NCBI GenBank assembly: GCA_035536935.1
Contig: DATLNC010000063.1
Span: 34,806 to 98,805 of the forward strand
Origin: DATMER01 sp035536935
GTDB lineage: Bacteria; Acidobacteriota; Thermoanaerobaculia; Multivoradales; UBA5704
Length of the DNA stretch: 64,000 nucleotides
Direction: 5' to 3'
Shown piece after piece: positions 52,401 to 60,280 of the stretch (positions are counted from its first letter, which is position 1; each line of letters begins with the position of its first letter). A model generated the notes under the pieces. The model made no database searches. It worked only from the letters and a program-made list of their open reading frames with translations, and was not told the origin of the DNA. The position numbers and the translations under genes are program-made.

Positions 52401-53376
52401 CCCCGCCGAGTTGCACGTCCTCCATATGGACATCCAACCAATCGAAGGGTGTGCGCAGGTCCCCTCGCACGATGCAATCTTTTTTTTCTTCGCGGACCCT
52501 GCACCAGGAAAGAAGCCGGTCGCCCGGTGCCAATCCGGCGTGGAAGGCGGCGGATTCCGGAGTGACGGTCTCGACGACCACGCCCGGCATGGATAGCAGG
52601 CAACGGGCATCTTCCGCAAGTCCCAGGGCCTGATCCACGGCCGCCAACAGCGGCTGGTCATCCATGTTTCCGGACTGTTCCGCCCAGCGCCGCAATTCTT
52701 CCCGCGCACGAGCCCGGCTGTCATCCAAGGTCACCAGCGTCGCCTCTCCGCGGGCGATCGCGCCGGGACGGTCACGGGTCTCGACGCTCCAACGATAGGT
52801 TTCTCCAGGTTTGAGGAGTCCGGGCGGCACGCTGACTTCGATGGCCTGGGTGTCGATTTGAAAGACGGTTTCGCCCGTCTGATCGACGATCTGAACGATG
52901 TATCCGGGTGCCGCGGGCACGGGATCGAAACGCAACCGGGTTGCCGAGGCCAGGCTGGCAGCGGCGCGATCCGGATAGAGCCCTTTGACCGTCTCGGTGC
53001 GGATGCGCACGGCCCCGGCTCGCGGGCCGGGCCGGTCCTCCGAGGCGATCGGAGAAAGACGGGGGAGACGAGGAACCTGAGGGAGTGAGCGCACCGGCCC
53101 GGTGCGGGAGACGAGATTCTTTCGGCCGATCGTCACCCGGGAAAGCTCGCCCAACTCATACCGCAGCCCATTCACGAAGGCGAGCGCGAGGCGCGAGCCT
53201 GGATTCACCTCGACGATCGTTCCCGCCGGCAGGCGGTCGAACAGGCGCAAAGGCCGGTGAACCGGCGCCGTGAGCGAGGCTTCGCCGGCGAGCGAGTAGA
53301 CGATGGCGACGGGCTCGGCCGCTGCGGCCGGCAGCGCGAGGAGGCTGGCGAGACCCAGGATGCAAAGGTTTTTCAT
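49483..53376 (-). CDS. Secreted FecR-like/PDZ-like/TPR/CHAT-domain protein
   Basis: 1297 residues. Signal peptide (MKNLCILGLASLLALPAAAA). Residues ~22-90 look like a FecR-type beta domain (IVYSLAGEASLTA, LPAGTIVEVNPGSRLALAF). Residues ~150-240 are a beta-sandwich, and ~275-350 a PDZ-like segment (VVVETVTPESAAFHAGLAPG). TPR repeats of ~40 residues fill ~380-830, followed by a coiled-coil linker. The C-terminal ~300 residues are a CHAT caspase-like peptidase domain with the catalytic dyad intact: H1156 in LHFACHGLLD and C1207 in LSACDSGLG. The ATG overlaps the CHASE2 kinase stop (ATGA). Transcribed as the second gene of that pair. Confidence 0.9.
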   Translation of the reverse strand: MKNLCILGLASLLALPAAAAEPVAIVYSLAGEASLTAPVHRPLRLFDRLPAGTIVEVNPGSRLALAFVNGLRYELGELSRVTIGRKNLVSRTGPVRSLPQVPRLPRLSPIASEDRPGPRAGAVRIRTETVKGLYPDRAAASLASATRLRFDPVPAAPGYIVQIVDQTGETVFQIDTQAIEVSVPPGLLKPGETYRWSVETRDRPGAIARGEATLVTLDDSRARAREELRRWAEQSGNMDDQPLLAAVDQALGLAEDARCLLSMPGVVVETVTPESAAFHAGLAPGDRLLSWCRVREEKKDCIVRGDLRTPFDWLDVHMEDVQLGGVVIEGMRGTESRRWNLLPISQGLTVTPLFQGALAEAYQSSLAGDPASAAGELERAATLADEYHCADSAIWLLARAAQLRAQASQWTEADAGYRSALTKARSLGATRVEPHLLMGWSEALLRRGDLPQARQQLERALLIEQDRPESLGVPTVLTRLGNVAEKQDDLDEADRLYRRAFELTVRLASGNGPEAAAANNLAVIAGRRGDLAQAEQYAARALAIRERLAPTGPTIISSLLSYGNVTYARGDYAGAEAAFLRARKILEKIRPDSVELATTLHNLGVLADERHDDESAESFFGRELAIFERIDPSGNLVRDSLMGLGEVALRQGRGDKAEESWRRALTIAEKLNPTGPKSASCLRGLAEAARLQGKGKEAEELLRSALAIWQKINPESYEAGFIHLQLGILFFEQQHDELAELHLRTAIRLQEKYRRPLPEGFHALARLQARTGQLAEASETYQEAVDALEAQSANLGGAQESQWFYDSSLGDLYFEAAEHQITLARPREAWQLIERGRARGFKNLLAQRDLRFAGELPADLYAERRRLAAEYDRVQALLADWTVEQGLEQMEELQGRLRDLRLEQAKIQERVRLSSPRIGALESPSPLDLAAARAALDPGTVLLTYSIGEKRSFLFVLEPEGAPGPGLSFHPLAIGREDLTREVEAFRSLLGRPDTLLSALKERGQHLYDLLVRPAEPVLGKADRWLISPDGPLHSLPFAALVSDDRYLAESKPIHIAASAAIYKEIKATRSKEPSTMATELLAAGDPLYSETASDPQLQAALRRGVKLEPLPATRREVGAISGFYPDASILLGRNATEEAIKSLAPRARRLHFACHGLLDEQFPLNSALAFSIPEHPEEGRDNGLLQAWEVLEDLRLDADLVTLSACDSGLGKEMGSEGLVGLVRAFQFAGARSVLASLWSVSDTSTADLMMRFYRFLREGRSKDKALREAQADLIRSRNFSHPYYWAAFQLTGDWR

Positions 53377-55268
53377 TGTGCCGGAACCTCCGGAGGAGAA
53401 GAAAGGATTCGCCGCAAGGCGAGCGCAGCCAGGAGCCCGAGCAGGAGCAGCAGCAGGGGAGCCGTGATCGGGAGCATCAATCCGGTCCACCAGAAGACGG
53501 GGAACGAGACAGCCAGGTAGATACCCGCTGCGAAGAGCGTGGCCAGGCCCGCCCGGCGACCGCGGAGGATGCCAGCCATGGCGAGGGCAGTGGCAAGAGT
53601 TGCGACAGCGAGGACAGGCAATCTTCCCGGCTCGCGGATCGGCAGGCCGGAGAGGATCGTGTCCACCATCAGGGCCTGGAGGGTCAGATTCGAGACGGCC
53701 GTCCGTGCCGTTCTATTGTAGTCGTCCCCGGACCCGAGGAATTCTCCGCCGACGAGCACGAGCCGGCCGGCGAAGATCCCGGGGCTCTGGCGGAGAGCCA
53801 TGGGAACCTGCCGCCAGGAGATCCGCGAATAGCGCGGCCAGTCGATCCGGGTATCGATCCAGAAGCTCCGGGGTGTCCCGCTCTCCCAGCTCAGATCCGG
53901 CCGGAGCCCGCGCGCGGTCCGCGCCGCCCATGATGGCTGTCTGCCTCCATCGCGGTCGCGGAACCAGAGCCGGCCCTGGCGGATGGTTCCGTCCCGATCC
54001 TCGTCCAGGTTGACGAAGCCGAAGATCGGAAACCCTTGCTGCGGGCCGAGAGCCGCCGAGGTCAGCCCGTCGATGCACTCCGTTCCGATCACGTTTCCAT
54101 CCGCCTTGGAAAAGGCCGCGAGCGTCATGTCCCGCGAGTGGCCCAGGAGCAGCTCGAAGAAGCCGGACGACCTGCTCCACTGCGCGGGCAGGAGGTGATC
54201 GATCGCCACGCGGCGCGCGCCGGCCGCGAAAACTCCGGAAAGGGTGCGCCCGATCTCGTCCGCCCGGTCCGCCAGGGAGAGGGGGCTGCTGTCGAGGCTC
54301 GCCTCGTCGATCGTGATCAGCAGGATCCGTGGGTCGGGGGCTCTCACGGGCGAGGTCCGGACACGCCAGTCCTGGATCCGCCGCTCGACCGGCGGCAACG
54401 GTGACCCCGGGAGGAGGAGGCCCACGGTTGCCAGGGCCGCCGCGAGGAGAGCCGCGATCCGCATCCGGCGGGGAACCTCGACTGAATTCCATCGCGCCCG
54501 CTCGGCCTGCGCCGCGCCTTCCCGGAGCCGGCGCACGACCTCTCCCGCCGTGCGGGGGCGCAGCGCCGGGTCCTTTTGCAGCGCCTCCCGCAAGGCGCAC
54601 CAGACTTCCCGAGGCAGTGAGAGGGGAGGAGGCTCCGTCTCCAGGTGACTGTTCAGGACCTCTGTCACCGATCCTTGGAACGGCGGCTTGCCGCCGAGGA
54701 TCTCGTAGACGAGCACGCCGAACGAATAGATGTCCGTGGCCTGGCTGGCTTTTCCACTGTCGATCAGCTCCGGGGCCGCGTACAGCGGGGTTCCGATCTC
54801 TTCGAAGACATCGCTGGTTCCATCCGGCGCCGCGAGCAGCTCCGCGAGCCCGAAGTCGAGGACCTTGACGCGCGGCGAACCCTCCTCGCACACCATGACA
54901 TTGCCGGGCTTGAGATCGCGATGAAGGACGCCCGCGCCATGCGCGGCATCGATCGCGCCGGCGATCTGATCGAGGAGGGGAAGGGCCTGAGCGAGCGGCA
55001 GAGGGCCCGAAAGAGGCCTCCCTTCGAGGAGCTCCGTGACGATGTAGGGGACGCCCTCCGAATTGTCGATCCCGGAATCGGTGACGTCGACGATGTGGGG
55101 GTGCCGGAGGCGTCCGAGCGCCACAGCCTCCCTGCGGAAGCGCTCGAGAGCGGCGAGGTCCGGAGGTCCGGAGGTCTTCAGGAGCTTGATCGCAAAGGAC
55201 TTTTCCAGGCCGATGTGGACCGCGCGGTAGACCACCCCCGCGGCTCCTTCTCCGAGGCTTTCCTGCAA
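53373..55268 (-). CDS. Transmembrane Ser/Thr protein kinase with CHASE2 sensor
   Basis: 631 residues from TTG 55268. The kinase is complete from the Gly loop: LGEGAAGVVYRA, K28 (AIKLL), HRDLKPGNVM (D118), DFGLAE (D138), GTPLYAAPE. After a membrane helix (~270-290) comes a periplasmic CHASE2 domain (RILLITIDEASLDSSPLSLA to SDLTLQALM-type end), then three terminal helices. The normal kinase N-terminus LVGEKYRLQESLGEG is in frame upstream of the TTG, so the real start is further 5'. No ATG, GTG or TTG exists before the in-frame stop. AGGAGG followed 8 bases later by ATC at 55328 is the best candidate. It probably signals to the overlapping CHAT gene. Confidence 0.85.
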   Translation of the reverse strand: MQESLGEGAAGVVYRAVHIGLEKSFAIKLLKTSGPPDLAALERFRREAVALGRLRHPHIVDVTDSGIDNSEGVPYIVTELLEGRPLSGPLPLAQALPLLDQIAGAIDAAHGAGVLHRDLKPGNVMVCEEGSPRVKVLDFGLAELLAAPDGTSDVFEEIGTPLYAAPELIDSGKASQATDIYSFGVLVYEILGGKPPFQGSVTEVLNSHLETEPPPLSLPREVWCALREALQKDPALRPRTAGEVVRRLREGAAQAERARWNSVEVPRRMRIAALLAAALATVGLLLPGSPLPPVERRIQDWRVRTSPVRAPDPRILLITIDEASLDSSPLSLADRADEIGRTLSGVFAAGARRVAIDHLLPAQWSRSSGFFELLLGHSRDMTLAAFSKADGNVIGTECIDGLTSAALGPQQGFPIFGFVNLDEDRDGTIRQGRLWFRDRDGGRQPSWAARTARGLRPDLSWESGTPRSFWIDTRIDWPRYSRISWRQVPMALRQSPGIFAGRLVLVGGEFLGSGDDYNRTARTAVSNLTLQALMVDTILSGLPIREPGRLPVLAVATLATALAMAGILRGRRAGLATLFAAGIYLAVSFPVFWWTGLMLPITAPLLLLLLGLLAALALRRILSSPPEVPAQ

Positions 55269-55407
55269 GCGGTACTTCTCGCCGACGAGGCATCCGGAGG
55301 TCGTGGGAATGTATTGTGGAGCGCTGATAACGGGCTCCTCCTAGGCTATTACATCTTAATGTGTCTATATGGGAAATGCATTTCGCGGCCGGGCCACAAT
55401 AGGTGAC

Positions 55408-55635
55408 ATGGAGCTCCCGCCGTTGGAACCGGAGGCTGCGCCGCCCTCCTTCGAGGAGACGGTGGAGTACGCGCCGCTGGGGCACCGCGTGGCGGCCCGG
55501 CTGATCGACGTGGTGGTGCACTACGGAGTGACCTTATGGTGGGCTGACTGGCCTGCGATTGATCCCACCCGTCCCCCGGCCCGCCGCCGAGCGGACCGGG
55601 GGATGCTCCCCTCCTCTGACTCCAGCTATTCCTAG
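55408..55635 (+). pseudogene. RDD-family gene fragment
   Basis: Starts MELPPLEPEAAPPSF and continues with the RDD N-terminal helix motif YAPLGHRVAARLIDVVVHYG. After about 40 residues the frame turns into low-quality sequence (WWADWPAIDPTRPP) with no membrane helices, ending at 55635. An intact RDD protein has 130 or more residues and several helices. This looks like a truncated or frameshifted remnant lying head-to-head with the kinase gene. Confidence 0.6.
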
Positions 55636-56027
55636 TGCACGTCAGGGTCGACGGCACCGACCAGCCAATTGAGGGCGATCTTCTCCCACTCCTGCTCCGT
55701 CGAGGCGTCGATGTACCGGCTGGTGGCGTCGATGCCCGTCTCCTTGCCCAGGCGGCGGGCCTGGAGCGTGGCGATGGCGCTGTTGAGCACCACGGCGTTG
55801 CGCTCCATCCCCACCTGCTTGAAGAAGCGGATCGCCTCCTTGAAGATCTCCTGCGCGTCCGCGGGAAAGGCCCGCGAGTGGCGCATGTCCAGGAGCACGG
55901 GGAACTTGCGGCCCCGGGAGCGGATCGTCTGTTTCATGTCGTCGAGGAGCGTGCTCAGGTCCTGCTTCTGAAGGAACCCTTCGAACACCAGCTTGTAGCC
56001 GTACTGCGTCTGCTCGATCCGGTGCAT
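55632..56027 (-). CDS. STAS-like (SpoIIAA-like) protein
   Basis: 131 residues. AGGAGGGCTGGAC precedes ATG 56027. The sequence has the alternating strand/helix pattern of single-domain SpoIIAA/STAS-like proteins (YGYKLVFEGFLQKQDLSTLL, KFPVLLDMRHSRAFPADAQE, GMERNAVVLNSAIATLQARR). No phosphorylatable Ser of the canonical DxSG motif is seen; the loop is DMRHSRAF instead. It is likely a signalling partner domain, perhaps linked to the kinase or the chemosensory genes nearby (inference). It has its own transcription unit because a strong terminator lies upstream. Confidence 0.7.
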   Translation of the reverse strand: MHRIEQTQYGYKLVFEGFLQKQDLSTLLDDMKQTIRSRGRKFPVLLDMRHSRAFPADAQEIFKEAIRFFKQVGMERNAVVLNSAIATLQARRLGKETGIDATSRYIDASTEQEWEKIALNWLVGAVDPDVH

Positions 56028-56114
56028 GTCCAGCCCTCCTTGGGAAAAGATCCGACGACTGCAAGAACTCCAGATATATCCAGAGTGCAGGAAGACGGAC
56101 CAGGAGGGACAGGG

Positions 56115-56145
56115 AAAAAAAAAGGGGGAGCCTGAAGGGCTCCCC
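56115..56145 (-). terminator. Rho-independent terminator of the FadL-family gene
   Basis: On the - strand GGGGAGCC (pairing with GGCTCCCC; loop of 5) is followed by a run of nine T. It lies 28 bases after the FadL stop codon. Textbook intrinsic terminator. Confidence 0.93.
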
Positions 56146-56172
56146 GGTAATGGTCGGCGTGAGCCGGCCGAG

Positions 56173-57444
56173 CTACAGGTTGAACGAGAACGTGGCGAGG
56201 ATGCTGTTGAGCGTCGTCTCGGTGGTGATGCGCGTGCCCGGGATCGGGCCGGCGACCGGCGAGATGAAGGGGCCCGAGATCTCCTCGGCAAAGGCGCGGT
56301 AGTAGCCCAGGTTCATGGTCAGGCTCTCCGTCACTCCGACGCCCATGCCCAGCGTGAGGTGCGAGCCGAACACGGCCGGGGAGGCGATGTTGAAGATGGT
56401 CGCCTCGGCCGGAATCGCGCCCTCGGTCTCGTTCCAGCCGGCGCGCAGCGCGAACCGCTCCGTGGCCTGGAACTGGATGCCCAGGGCGTAGGCCGTGATG
56501 TCCTGCCAGCCCAGCGACTCGCTGAAGCCTTCGGCGTCCCCGAAGTACATCTGCTTGGCGTCGACGGCGATCTTGAGCCGCTCGGTGGGCGTGAAGCCGA
56601 TGCCGACCACGATGTTGGCCGGGTTGTTCACCTGCAGCGACAGCTTGCGGGCGGTGCCGAAGGTGGGCAGGTTCGGGTTCGCGACCGTGGAGCTCCACTC
56701 GAAGTCCTCGAAGTCCATCTCGCTCTGGTAGGAGACGCCGATGTTGAAGGCGTCGCTCACCTTGTAGAGCAGGCCGACCTGGGCGCCGAAGCCCCAGGCG
56801 CTGTCGCTGTCGGCGCTGGGCACGAAGCAGACGCCGCCGGCCGAGCAGTCGGGGGCGGCGAAGCCCGCGGGGCGGGCGGTCAGCGAGGCCCGGCCGACCA
56901 CGAGCGCGCCGCCGAGCGACAGCGAGTCGTTGACCTGGTAGGCGACCACCGTCGGCACCTTCATCAGGGCATAGCTGGAGTAGATGTGGCCGAAGCCGAA
57001 GGGCTGCGGCGAGAAGATCGGGTTCCTCGAATCCTGCGGGAAGTCGGCGCCGAAGCCGGCCATGCCGAGGAAGCCGACGCCGAAGGCGACCTTGGAGTCC
57101 TCCCTGTGGGAGGTGAAGCCGAAGGCCGGGATGAGCGCCGGGTCGCCCCTGTGCTCGGTCTTGCCGGTGAACGTGCCGAACGGGTTCGTGACCGAGCTCT
57201 CGACGGTGATGTCGTCGTCGGCGTACTCGGCGCTGAACTCCATCTTGTGGCCGTCGAGTTGGGTGAGCAGTGCGGGGTTCAGGTTCAGGGCGCCCAGGGC
57301 ATCGTTGGGCAGCGCCACGCCGGCGCCTCCCATGGAGCTGTTGACCGCCCCGATCCCGTGCAGCTGGTTGCCGTTGCCCGCCCAGGCCGGGAGCGCGGCG
57401 CAGGCGGAGAGGAGGAGAGCGAAGCCTTTGAACTTCCGTGACAT
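56173..57444 (-). CDS. OmpP1/FadL/TodX-family outer-membrane transporter
   Basis: 423 residues, the family length. GGGAGATCGTC precedes ATG 57444. Signal peptide (MSRKFKGFALLLSACAALPAWA), followed immediately by the FadL N-terminal hatch (NGNQLHGIGAVNSSMGGAGV, ALGALNLNPALLTQLDGHKM). Typical barrel motifs follow, with C-terminal TLNSILATFSFNL ending in Phe-Asn-Leu. FadL proteins carry hydrophobic compounds such as long-chain fatty acids or aromatic hydrocarbons across the outer membrane. Transcribed alone, ending at a strong terminator. Confidence 0.92.
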   Translation of the reverse strand: MSRKFKGFALLLSACAALPAWAGNGNQLHGIGAVNSSMGGAGVALPNDALGALNLNPALLTQLDGHKMEFSAEYADDDITVESSVTNPFGTFTGKTEHRGDPALIPAFGFTSHREDSKVAFGVGFLGMAGFGADFPQDSRNPIFSPQPFGFGHIYSSYALMKVPTVVAYQVNDSLSLGGALVVGRASLTARPAGFAAPDCSAGGVCFVPSADSDSAWGFGAQVGLLYKVSDAFNIGVSYQSEMDFEDFEWSSTVANPNLPTFGTARKLSLQVNNPANIVVGIGFTPTERLKIAVDAKQMYFGDAEGFSESLGWQDITAYALGIQFQATERFALRAGWNETEGAIPAEATIFNIASPAVFGSHLTLGMGVGVTESLTMNLGYYRAFAEEISGPFISPVAGPIPGTRITTETTLNSILATFSFNL

Positions 57445-57786
57445 GACGATCTCCCTGATCAGTCTCGCTGATCGTGAATGTGCGGTTCCCCAGCGGCCGG
57501 GGGTGCGGCGCCCCACGGCACGGAAACCTTTGCACCTAGGAATAGCTGATGGAAATGATATCGGAAGCCGGCGCTCCGTCAAAGGGCATGCTGCGCAAAA
57601 TCTTGTCACCTGCGCACCGGAGTGCTCATGAGGCGCACAGCTCCGCTTGCGGCGGAAGGCGATAATCCCCTATCCTACGAGGCAAATTCGCTTGACAGTC
57701 GAGCGTCGGCGTCCCCGAGGGGGGGCGTCCCGCCGTGCGAGCCGCAGCAGGGTGACCCCCGCCGGCAGCGAAAGGAGAGAGACAGG
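57445..57786. other. Divergent intergenic region between FadL and the chemosensory operon
   Basis: 342 bases without a convincing gene. A TTGACA hexamer (within GCTTGACAGTC near 57691) and a TTGCGG/TATCCT pair near 57650 are possible + strand promoter parts. The - strand has TTGACG with a poor -10. AAAGGAGAGAG just before 57787 is the ribosome-binding site of the first receptor. Nothing else recognised. Confidence 0.35.
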
Positions 57787-59472
57787 ATGCTGGAGCCAGA
57801 AGTCATGGGCCAGGTCAACGACCCAGGCATGCCGGCCCTCGCCGGCCTGCCGGACTGGGCGAACCGCCACACGGACAACGCCCTGGTCGGCTGGATGGTG
57901 GTCGTGGCGCTCACGCTGGTGGGCTTCCTCCTGCTCGCCCTCGGCGGCGGTCCGGCATGGCCGCGCTTTCTGTTTCTGGCGATCGGCCTGGCCGCGACCG
58001 CGGCCTACGGCGCCTGGGTCTACCCCTTCTTCCGCAACCTGGAGCGCAAGCTGCCCCAGAACGAGGAGCGCTGGAGCCAGCTCGAGGGCAAGCTGGTCGC
58101 GTCGTTCGAGCAGCTCGGGGCCGGCGACCTCGTGCGCGCCGGCGAGCACACCTCCAAGCTGCCGGCGCGGCTCTCGCGAGTGTCGGCCGCGGCGAGCGGC
58201 TCGCTCAGCTCTCTGGCCCAGCAGATCCAGGACAGCTCGATCGAGGTGGCCTCGGCTGCCGATGCCGTGAACCAGGTCGCGTCCGATCTCGCCTCGGGCT
58301 CGTCGGAGCAGGCGGCGTCGGTGGTGGAGATCACCGCCGCGATGGAGGAGCTGGCCCGCACCGCCTCGCAGATCGCGGAGAGCGCCACCCGCCAGGCCGA
58401 GCTGGCTTCGCGGGCCGAGGCGAGCGGCGAGTCCGGCTCGGAAGCCGTGTTCGAGGCGGTCGACGGCGTCGAGGAGGTGCAGAAGCGCATCAGCGCCATC
58501 GCCAACCGCGCCGACACGCTGGGCACCCGCTCCAAGGAGATCTACCGGGTGCTCGAGCTGATCAACGAGATCGCCCAGGAGACGCACATCCTGTCGCTCA
58601 ACGCCGCGATCGAAGCGGTCGCCGCGGGCGCCGAGGGGCGGCGTTTTTCGGTAGTAGCGGAGGAGGTCCGGCATCTCGCGCAGCGGTCGCAGGAGTCGGT
58701 CGGGTCGGTGCGCAACCTGCTCGACGAGTTCTCGGGCTCGATCCGCGCCACGATCGTGGCCACCGAGGAGGGGAGCAAGGAGGCCGCCCGGGTGCTGGAG
58801 CGCTCGCGCGCCGCGGCTTCCGCCATCGACGAGCTGCGCCAGGCCTCCGGCGACACTTCGCGCGTCGCCCGTCAGATCTCCATGGCCACGCAGCAGCAGA
58901 ACGCGGCTTCCGATGAAGTGGTCATGACCCTGCGCGAGGTGAGCCTCGTCGTCCAGCGCATGACCGGCGGCCTCAAGAACCTCTCGGGCACGGCCGACCG
59001 CCTGAACTCCCTGGGCCTCACCATCCAGCTCCTGGCGCAATCGTTCCACCTCGACTCGCCGCGGTCGCTCAAGCACATGGTGGAGGAGTGGGGCAAGGAG
59101 CTGGAGCGCGCCTCCACCTCGACGGAGCTGGAGGAGACCCTGGACCGGCTGGTGCAGCAGACGCCGTTCATCGAGCTCGGCTACTTCGCGGACACCACCG
59201 GCTACCTGATGGCGCTCTGCTACAACCGCGCCGTCGTGGGCGGCCGGCAGCATCTCCTCACGCTGGTGTCGGCGCGGGAGATCGACATGACCCAGCGTCC
59301 CTGGTACCGCACGGTGTCGAGGGAGCGCCGGGCCGCGCTCACACAGCCCTACGAGTCGCTGCAGCACACAGGGCATGTGTTCACCGTGGCCGCGCCGGTG
59401 TACGGCCGCGACCGCACGTTCAAGGGCGTGGTGGGGGTCGACATCAACGTGACCGGGTGGACGCGCATATGA
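57787..59472 (+). CDS. Methyl-accepting chemotaxis protein with C-terminal Cache-like domain
   Basis: 561 residues. Two membrane helices at the N-terminus (34-53 and 60-79) are separated by only a few residues, so there is no periplasmic ligand domain and no HAMP motif. The MA signalling domain spans ~110-420, with the hairpin tip EIAQETHILSLNAAIEAVAA then EGRRFSVVAEEVRHLAQRSQ. The usual QTNLLALNAAIEAARAG has ETH and other changes. After a linker (~440-500) comes a Cache-like half, RPWYRTV...TQPYESL...TVAAPVYG...KGVVGVDIN (504-555). Sensor domains normally lie outside, so the C-terminal cytoplasmic position is unusual. Overlaps cheW (ATGA). Confidence 0.88.
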   Translation: MLEPEVMGQVNDPGMPALAGLPDWANRHTDNALVGWMVVVALTLVGFLLLALGGGPAWPRFLFLAIGLAATAAYGAWVYPFFRNLERKLPQNEERWSQLEGKLVASFEQLGAGDLVRAGEHTSKLPARLSRVSAAASGSLSSLAQQIQDSSIEVASAADAVNQVASDLASGSSEQAASVVEITAAMEELARTASQIAESATRQAELASRAEASGESGSEAVFEAVDGVEEVQKRISAIANRADTLGTRSKEIYRVLELINEIAQETHILSLNAAIEAVAAGAEGRRFSVVAEEVRHLAQRSQESVGSVRNLLDEFSGSIRATIVATEEGSKEAARVLERSRAAASAIDELRQASGDTSRVARQISMATQQQNAASDEVVMTLREVSLVVQRMTGGLKNLSGTADRLNSLGLTIQLLAQSFHLDSPRSLKHMVEEWGKELERASTSTELEETLDRLVQQTPFIELGYFADTTGYLMALCYNRAVVGGRQHLLTLVSAREIDMTQRPWYRTVSRERRAALTQPYESLQHTGHVFTVAAPVYGRDRTFKGVVGVDINVTGWTRI

Positions 59473-59954
59473 TCGCTTCCGAGTTTTCCTCCCAAGGCGG
59501 GAACAGAAGCGCGAAAGGCTCCAACCGGCTCGGCGGGCTCTCCACCGGCAGCCATCTGCTGGTGCAGGCCGGCGAGTACGTGTGCGCGCTGCCTCTGGTG
59601 TCGGTGCGCCGGGTGGTGCGCTCGCTGACCGTCCATCCGCTGCCGGGCTCGGCGCCGGAGCTGGAGGGGCTGGCGGAGTTCGGCGGCGAGCCGCTGCCGG
59701 TGCTCAACCTCGCGCGCATGGTCAATGCCGCGCCGGGGGCCAACCCGTCCTACCCGGTGACCATCGTGGTGTGGGCCGGGCCGACCGATGCGCGCGAGAT
59801 CATGGGGCTGGCGGTCGACGCGGCCCTGGAAGTCGCGGACGTGCCGTCCTCGTCCGTAGTGGCGGGCGGCGGCGGTTTCCTGCTCGGCGAGGCGCCGATC
59901 GCGGGCCGGGTGGTGCGGGTGTTGAACCTCGAAGCTTTGGGACGTGAGAGTTGA
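59469..59954 (+). CDS. CheW-like coupling protein
   Basis: 161 residues. After a ~25-residue lead the CheW fold begins (GSHLLVQAGEYVCALPLVSV, RRVVRSLTVHPLPGSAPELE, GLAEFGGEPLPVLNLARMVN). RVVRVLNLEAL closes the domain. It couples receptors to CheA at their tips. The ATG overlaps the preceding receptor stop and its TGA is overlapped by the TTG of the next gene, giving tight translational coupling. Confidence 0.9.
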   Translation: MIASEFSSQGGNRSAKGSNRLGGLSTGSHLLVQAGEYVCALPLVSVRRVVRSLTVHPLPGSAPELEGLAEFGGEPLPVLNLARMVNAAPGANPSYPVTIVVWAGPTDAREIMGLAVDAALEVADVPSSSVVAGGGGFLLGEAPIAGRVVRVLNLEALGRES

Positions 59955-60280
59955 GCAGCGGGGGCTATCTGGTCCTGCGCCGCGGCGGTGTCCTCTGGGG
60001 GATCGACAATACGGTGGTGACGGGGCTGACCCGGCGGGGCGAGTCCTTCCGGATCGCGCTGGGAGGCGAGATTTCCCTCTCCGCCGACGAGGTCCTGTGC
60101 GTGGTGGACGGCCTGCGCGTGCTGCCGGCCGCTGCGTTGCGCCGGTTCTGGCCCGGGGGAGGGACTGGCGTGACCGGCCTGGCGGTGCACGGCGAGCAGC
60201 CGCTCGTGATCGTGGACCCGCGGCGGCCGCCCGAGTTGCTCTGGCTTGTAGAAGGAGAAGGCATTGATGGCCAACGGTGA
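59951..60280 (+). CDS. Small CheW-like protein
   Basis: 109 residues starting at TTG 59951 (TTGA overlap with the cheW stop). The sequence (GGYLVLRRGGVLWGIDNTVV, SADEVLCVVDGLRVLPAAAL, PLVIVDPRRPPELLW) has the strand pattern of half a CheW domain and is shorter than a normal CheW (about 150 residues). It is probably a divergent adaptor for the second receptor. The next gene begins inside its last codons. Confidence 0.7.
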   Translation: MSSGGYLVLRRGGVLWGIDNTVVTGLTRRGESFRIALGGEISLSADEVLCVVDGLRVLPAAALRRFWPGGGTGVTGLAVHGEQPLVIVDPRRPPELLWLVEGEGIDGQR

